This document shows positions 60,431 through 64,000 of a stretch of DNA of 64,000 bases, in pieces. The notes beneath the pieces are model-generated. The model did no database searches and was not told where the DNA came from. It worked only from the letters and a program-made list of their open reading frames with translations. Position numbers and translations under genes: made by a program. Location of the stretch: the NCBI RefSeq assembly GCF_030813635.1, contig NZ_JAUSUM010000001.1, forward strand, positions 372,001 through 436,000. The letters are read 5' to 3'. Numbering within the stretch: the stretch's first letter is position 1; each line of letters starts with the position of its first letter. The stretch comes from Salibacterium salarium (lineage in GTDB: Bacteria; Bacillota; Bacilli; Bacillales; Marinococcaceae).

Positions 60431-61888
60431 TTGAAAAAAACGTTGTGGTTGTTGACAATCATACTTACATTCGGCTTGGTGATTTCTGCTTGTGCTAATC
60501 CAGAGGATGGCGGCGATAGCAGTGTGGATGGTGATGAAGCATCAGAGGAAGATGGTGTTGTTACACTAGATTTATGGAACCGTTATCCTGAATTGAGAGC
60601 GCCTTTTGATAGACTCATAGAAGGTTTTGAAGAAGAACATCCAGATATAAAGATTAATAAACAGGATTTACCGTTGGAATCTCACGAAGCACAATTTCAA
60701 ACGGCGTTATCTGATAATTCACTGCCTGATTTATTTACTACAGCTGCGGATTTACAGGAGCTTGTTGAAGTAGATGCAGTGAAGGATTTAGATGAAGTAT
60801 TTACCGATGAAGTAAGAGGTGAGTTCGTAGAAGGTACATGGTGGGAAAATGGTACAACGTTAGATGGAACAGCGTATGTATTTCCGTTTGTTTCTCCGAA
60901 AAGCGGCGCGATGGTAATGTATTATAACTTAGATGTCCTAGAACAGTATGGCTTATCTGAAGATGACATTCCACAAACGTGGGAAGAATTTATTGAAGTC
61001 GGGAACACGATTTATGAAGAATCAGGCGAGTCCATTTATCCATTAGCTTGGAATAATGAAGCTTGGTCAAATGACTCTCTTGTGAATATGATGGGAACTG
61101 CAATTTCACCAAACACACCTTGGAGATTTGATTACACAGAAGGGCAACCGAGCATTTCGACAGAAGGTAAAGTGGAATCGGCAGAATACCTGAAACAATT
61201 GCAACAAGAGAATATTATGGATCCTACAAGTACAGAGGTTAGTACGATAGATGCGGAAGCAAATTTCGCCGCTGGAAATAACGCATTTTGGTTCAGTGGG
61301 AACTGGACAGGGACACAATTATACAACGATCATGGCTTCGAAAATTGGGGAGTAGCTGAACTTCCTACCAAAGATGGTGAACCTTATTATTATCCAGCTG
61401 CTAGACAGGCCGATGGTCTTCAAGTAAGTAACAACACAGAACATTGGGAAGAGGTTAAAGTCTTTTTGGAGTATGCCTTAGATAATCTTCATGAAGAGTT
61501 ATATGTAAAATCTGGTACTGGTGTTCCAGCGAAAAAGGACGTAGGTGGAGAACCTCCTTATGATCAATATAATGATATCGTTGCTTTAATGGAAGAACTG
61601 GCTATACCGGTTCCAAAACCAGCACAAGATAACTTAAATACTGTTGAATTTGAAAGAAGCTATAATGACAGCTTAGGATTTGCAGGAATTGGTGACCCGG
61701 TTGTCGGGTACTTGGCTGGGGCTGTGGACGATATTGAAGCTGAAATAGAAGAATTGGACGAACAAGCGCAAGGCACATTTGAAACAACGTTAGAAGAATA
61801 CCCGGATGTTTCAAGCGATGATTATAAATTCCCTAACTGGGAGCCATTCACTCCTTATACCCTGGATGATTATGAAGAATTAGATTAA
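60431..61888 (+). CDS. ganS: ABC galacto-oligosaccharide importer, solute-binding lipoprotein (GanS-like)
   Basis: A 485-residue lipoprotein with lipobox VISACAN and an acidic tether. The CUT1-type binding domain begins VVTLDLWNRYPELRAPFDRLIEGFEEEHPDIKI and contains PDLFTTAADLQELVEVDAVKDLDEV and an AWNNEAWSNDSLVNMMGT loop. The start codon is TTG after GGGGGAG. With GH42, GH35 and GH53 enzymes around it, the ligand is most likely a beta-1,4-galacto-oligosaccharide released by the endo-galactanase. A strong hairpin separates it from the permeases. Confidence 0.9.
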   Translation: MKKTLWLLTIILTFGLVISACANPEDGGDSSVDGDEASEEDGVVTLDLWNRYPELRAPFDRLIEGFEEEHPDIKINKQDLPLESHEAQFQTALSDNSLPDLFTTAADLQELVEVDAVKDLDEVFTDEVRGEFVEGTWWENGTTLDGTAYVFPFVSPKSGAMVMYYNLDVLEQYGLSEDDIPQTWEEFIEVGNTIYEESGESIYPLAWNNEAWSNDSLVNMMGTAISPNTPWRFDYTEGQPSISTEGKVESAEYLKQLQQENIMDPTSTEVSTIDAEANFAAGNNAFWFSGNWTGTQLYNDHGFENWGVAELPTKDGEPYYYPAARQADGLQVSNNTEHWEEVKVFLEYALDNLHEELYVKSGTGVPAKKDVGGEPPYDQYNDIVALMEELAIPVPKPAQDNLNTVEFERSYNDSLGFAGIGDPVVGYLAGAVDDIEAEIEELDEQAQGTFETTLEEYPDVSSDDYKFPNWEPFTPYTLDDYEELD

Positions 61889-61899
61889 AACCATACGCT

Positions 61900-61957
61900 G
61901 GGGCACAACATTCTATAGCTTGAAATATTCAGCCGCTATAGAATTTGTGCCCCTTTC
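61900..61957 (+). terminator. Strong hairpin after ganS
   Basis: GGGGCACAA and ATTCTATAGC pair with GCTATAGAAT and TTGTGCCCC, giving about 19 bp with one bulge, followed by TTTCTATT. Partial termination here would raise ganS above ganPQ. Confidence 0.85.
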
Positions 61958-61991
61958 TATTAAATGATGTTGGAGAAGGAGTCAAGAAATA

Positions 61992-63005
61992 ATGTCTATA
62001 AATCCAAAACAATCGGATGCCTTTAAAGAAATATCTGATAAAAAAGCATCTAAAGTAAAAATGAGTGGGCGGGCAAAAAAGAGAGCAATATGGGCATATA
62101 TATTTCTTTTACCCCAAGTTGTGTTCTTTTTTGTTTTATCTGCTTATCCGATTATAATGAGTTACGTTTATTCCTTTTATAATTGGTCTGGAATTGGTCC
62201 GCTTAATGATTTCATCGGGTTTGGGAACTATAAACAATTGCTAAGTCACCCTCGATTTTGGCAGGCTTTTGAGAATTCTGTTTATTATATTATCGGAACG
62301 ACCTCTATTGGTGTCGGGGTTGCATTAATACTTGCTATTGTCTTAAATGATGCAAGACTAAAAGGGAAAGGAATCTACCGCACGATTTATTTCTTACCTG
62401 TCGTTACGACAACAGCCATCGTTGGTATTATTATGAATAGTATTTTCGGGATTAACGGGCTGGTTAATGAAATTCTTACAACATTTAACCTTACAAATGC
62501 TCCTATTCCATGGCTGACTGACGGTGCTTTGGCCCTTTTAGTACTTATTATTGTTGGTGCTTGGAAGGGATTAGGGGTAAATATGGTATATTGGCTGGCT
62601 GGTTTACAATCTATTCCAAACGAATTGTATGAATCAGCACAATTAGATGGGGCTGGTTTTTGGCAGACATTGCGGCACATTACGCTACCCCTTTTAAAAC
62701 CAATGCTTGCGGTTATTGTGTTGCTTTCCTTAGTAACCGGAATCAATGCTTTTGATTTAGTAAAAACATTAACAAACGGTGGACCATATTACCAAACAGA
62801 AACACTTGACTTGTTTATTTATAACTATGCTTTTTCTAGTGAACATGCAGGTGGAAATACAAGAATGGGATATGCTTCTGCTACAGGTGTTCTTTTAGGG
62901 ATTTTCACCTTCGTCATAAGTTTAATATATGGAATGTTGTCTTTCCGTAAAGAAATAAAAACCTTTCTGGAAAACCGTAAGCGAAAGCGGGGCGAAGAAT
63001 CATGA
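61992..63005 (+). CDS. ganP: ABC galacto-oligosaccharide importer permease (GanP-like)
   Basis: A 337-residue MalF-class permease: a hydrophilic N-terminal segment of about 35 residues, six helices, docking loop ELYESAQLDGAGFWQTLRHITLPLLKPML and the signature LTNGGPYYQTETLDLFIYNYAF. Its stop overlaps the start of the next permease (ATGA), implying coupled translation and equal amounts. RBS GGAGAAGGAG. Confidence 0.92.
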   Translation: MSINPKQSDAFKEISDKKASKVKMSGRAKKRAIWAYIFLLPQVVFFFVLSAYPIIMSYVYSFYNWSGIGPLNDFIGFGNYKQLLSHPRFWQAFENSVYYIIGTTSIGVGVALILAIVLNDARLKGKGIYRTIYFLPVVTTTAIVGIIMNSIFGINGLVNEILTTFNLTNAPIPWLTDGALALLVLIIVGAWKGLGVNMVYWLAGLQSIPNELYESAQLDGAGFWQTLRHITLPLLKPMLAVIVLLSLVTGINAFDLVKTLTNGGPYYQTETLDLFIYNYAFSSEHAGGNTRMGYASATGVLLGIFTFVISLIYGMLSFRKEIKTFLENRKRKRGEES

Positions 63006-63832
63006 TATCGAGCAAAAGTGCACGTCTAGTTATACATTTTTGTTTAATTATATTCGGGTTGATCTGGATTTATCCGTTTGTATGGATGGTACTCTCTTCT
63101 TTGAAAACGAATACAGAGTTTTTGACGAGTGGAATCAACCCGATTCCTGAGGATCCGCAATGGAGCAATTATACCAACGCTTGGGAAAATGCAAACTTTG
63201 CTGGTTATTTTGGAAATACGGTTATCTTTACGCTGGCAACTGTATGTATTGTCATTATTTTAAGTGCTTTAACTGGGTATGCTTTAGGCAGAATTCAGTT
63301 CCCGGGTAAAAAAGCAGTAATGATTATCGTTGTCGCCATTATGTTTATCCCGAAAGGATACACCGTGATTCCTTTATATAAAATTGTCAGTGATTTAGGG
63401 TTATCAAACTCTCTGTTAGGGGTTATTGTGGCCGAAGCCTCCGGGGCCCATGTTTTATTTATTTTAATGTTTGCTTCTTTCTTTGCAAATATACCAAAAG
63501 AATTGGAAGAGGCGGCTGAAATTGATGGTTCTGGATTTTTAAGAACATTTTTCCGTATTATGCTTCCGTTAAGTGCTCCAATCGTTGCAACTACAGCAAT
63601 TATGCAGTTTATATGGACCTGGAGTTCGTTCCTGATTCCATTAGTACTAACGGTGAATAGGCCGGAGTTAAGAACGTTGGCTGTTGGGATGCAGAACTTT
63701 GTTGGGACGTATACGGCTGATTATGCAGGTATGGCAGCAGCGGCAACCATCTCTTTGTTACCTGTAATGATTATTTTCATTATTATGCAGCGTTATTTTA
63801 TCGAAGGGGTAGCAGGCGCAGTGAAAAACTAA
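63002..63832 (+). CDS. ganQ: ABC galacto-oligosaccharide importer permease (GanQ-like)
   Basis: A 276-residue MalG-class permease with six helices and docking loop ELEEAAEIDGSGFLRTFFRIMLPLSAPI; it ends QRYFIEGVAGAVKN in the standard way. It overlaps ganP by 4 bases. No ATPase gene is adjacent, so a shared MsmX-type ATPase is expected. Confidence 0.92.
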   Translation: MISSKSARLVIHFCLIIFGLIWIYPFVWMVLSSLKTNTEFLTSGINPIPEDPQWSNYTNAWENANFAGYFGNTVIFTLATVCIVIILSALTGYALGRIQFPGKKAVMIIVVAIMFIPKGYTVIPLYKIVSDLGLSNSLLGVIVAEASGAHVLFILMFASFFANIPKELEEAAEIDGSGFLRTFFRIMLPLSAPIVATTAIMQFIWTWSSFLIPLVLTVNRPELRTLAVGMQNFVGTYTADYAGMAAAATISLLPVMIIFIIMQRYFIEGVAGAVKN

Positions 63833-63871
63833 GGAATGAGCTGAACAAAATAAATGATAGGGGGAGAACGA

Positions 63872-64000
63872 ATGAAGAAGATAAGTCTTATATTTATGAC
63901 ATTCATACTCTCAAGTACTGTTTTGTGGAATGCAGGAGGAAATGTTGCTGCTGCAAGTCAATCATCTGCTGATCGTTTTATTAAAGGTGCTGATATTTCT
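63872..64000 (+). CDS. ganB: Arabinogalactan endo-beta-1,4-galactanase, GH53 (N-terminus only)
   Basis: The first 43 codons lie in the window: a signal peptide (MKKISLIFMTFILSSTVLWNAG, cut near VAA-A) followed by SADRFIKGADIS, which is the conserved start of the GH53 barrel. The enzyme is secreted and cuts beta-1,4-galactan side chains of pectin into oligomers for ganSPQ. The ATG follows GGGGGAGAACGA. The rest of the gene is beyond the window. Confidence 0.85.
   Translation, partial: MKKISLIFMTFILSSTVLWNAGGNVAAASQSSADRFIKGADIS

Overview
The window is AT-rich Bacillus-type DNA. Most genes have strong GGAGG-type ribosome binding sites, promoters are SigA-like (for example TTGACA-17-TAATAT), CcpA cre boxes are common, and a Bacillus-type XylR and the YesL/YteU (DUF624) family are present. 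The secreted enzymes are unusually rich in Asp and Glu, and many uptake systems belong to sodium-coupled or ion-coupled families (PutP, PanF, TRAP). I therefore infer a salt- or alkali-adapted member of the Bacillaceae. I see no tRNA, rRNA, phage, transposase or CRISPR. The window is a chromosomal carbohydrate-use region devoted mainly to plant cell-wall polysaccharides.

Layout. 1-6 kb: the end of a sugar-catabolic operon (Gfo/Idh oxidoreductase, sugar isomerase, DUF624 protein), then a secreted PL11 rhamnogalacturonan lyase under a cre box. 6-8.5 kb: a DJ-1/PfpI protein and a PutP-type symporter preceded by an unlisted 34-residue membrane protein. 8.7-11.4 kb: a MITE-like repeat, then an amidohydrolase/Rieske/flavoprotein reductase operon on the minus strand. 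11.8-13.5 kb: a chemoreceptor. 13.8-23.5 kb: a divergent gluconate/pentose-phosphate island (rpiA, a 2-hydroxyacid dehydrogenase, gluconokinase and an RpiR regulator on the minus strand; 6-phosphogluconate dehydrogenase, a TRAP transporter, an HPr-like protein and an AEC permease on the plus strand). 23.7-26.6 kb: xylAB. 26.8-37.3 kb: a membrane-bound AraC regulator, an LplA/B/C-like ABC importer, two GH43 enzymes, a lipoprotein and a DUF624 protein. 37.5-41.2 kb: a giant secreted pectate lyase/pectin esterase. 41.3-50.1 kb: a minus-strand xylooligosaccharide operon (ABC importer, GH31 alpha-xylosidase, GH3 enzyme) divergent from xylR. 52-55.6 kb: MarR/rhodanese, YhdT/PanF, and a DUF2188 protein. 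55.9-64 kb: a galactan operon (GH42, GH35, ABC importer, start of a GH53 endo-galactanase), cut by the window end.

How it works together. Secreted lyases, esterase, GH3 and GH53 enzymes open pectin, xylan and galactan. Three ABC importers bring in the oligomers, intracellular GH43, GH31, GH42 and GH35 enzymes release monomers, and XylA/XylB, gluconokinase, Gnd and RpiA feed the pentose phosphate pathway. The sequence shows the control logic: XylR-like operators at both xylA and the xylR/alpha-xylosidase divergent promoters, paired cre-plus-palindrome modules before both galactan units, and hairpins after every solute-binding-protein gene that probably favour its expression over the permeases.

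The least explained items are two intergenic arrays with the same 21-bp period but different sequence, a 24-bp element shared by two distant loci, an HPr-like protein lacking the phosphorylatable histidine, and a lipoprotein gene that appears to start at ATT.
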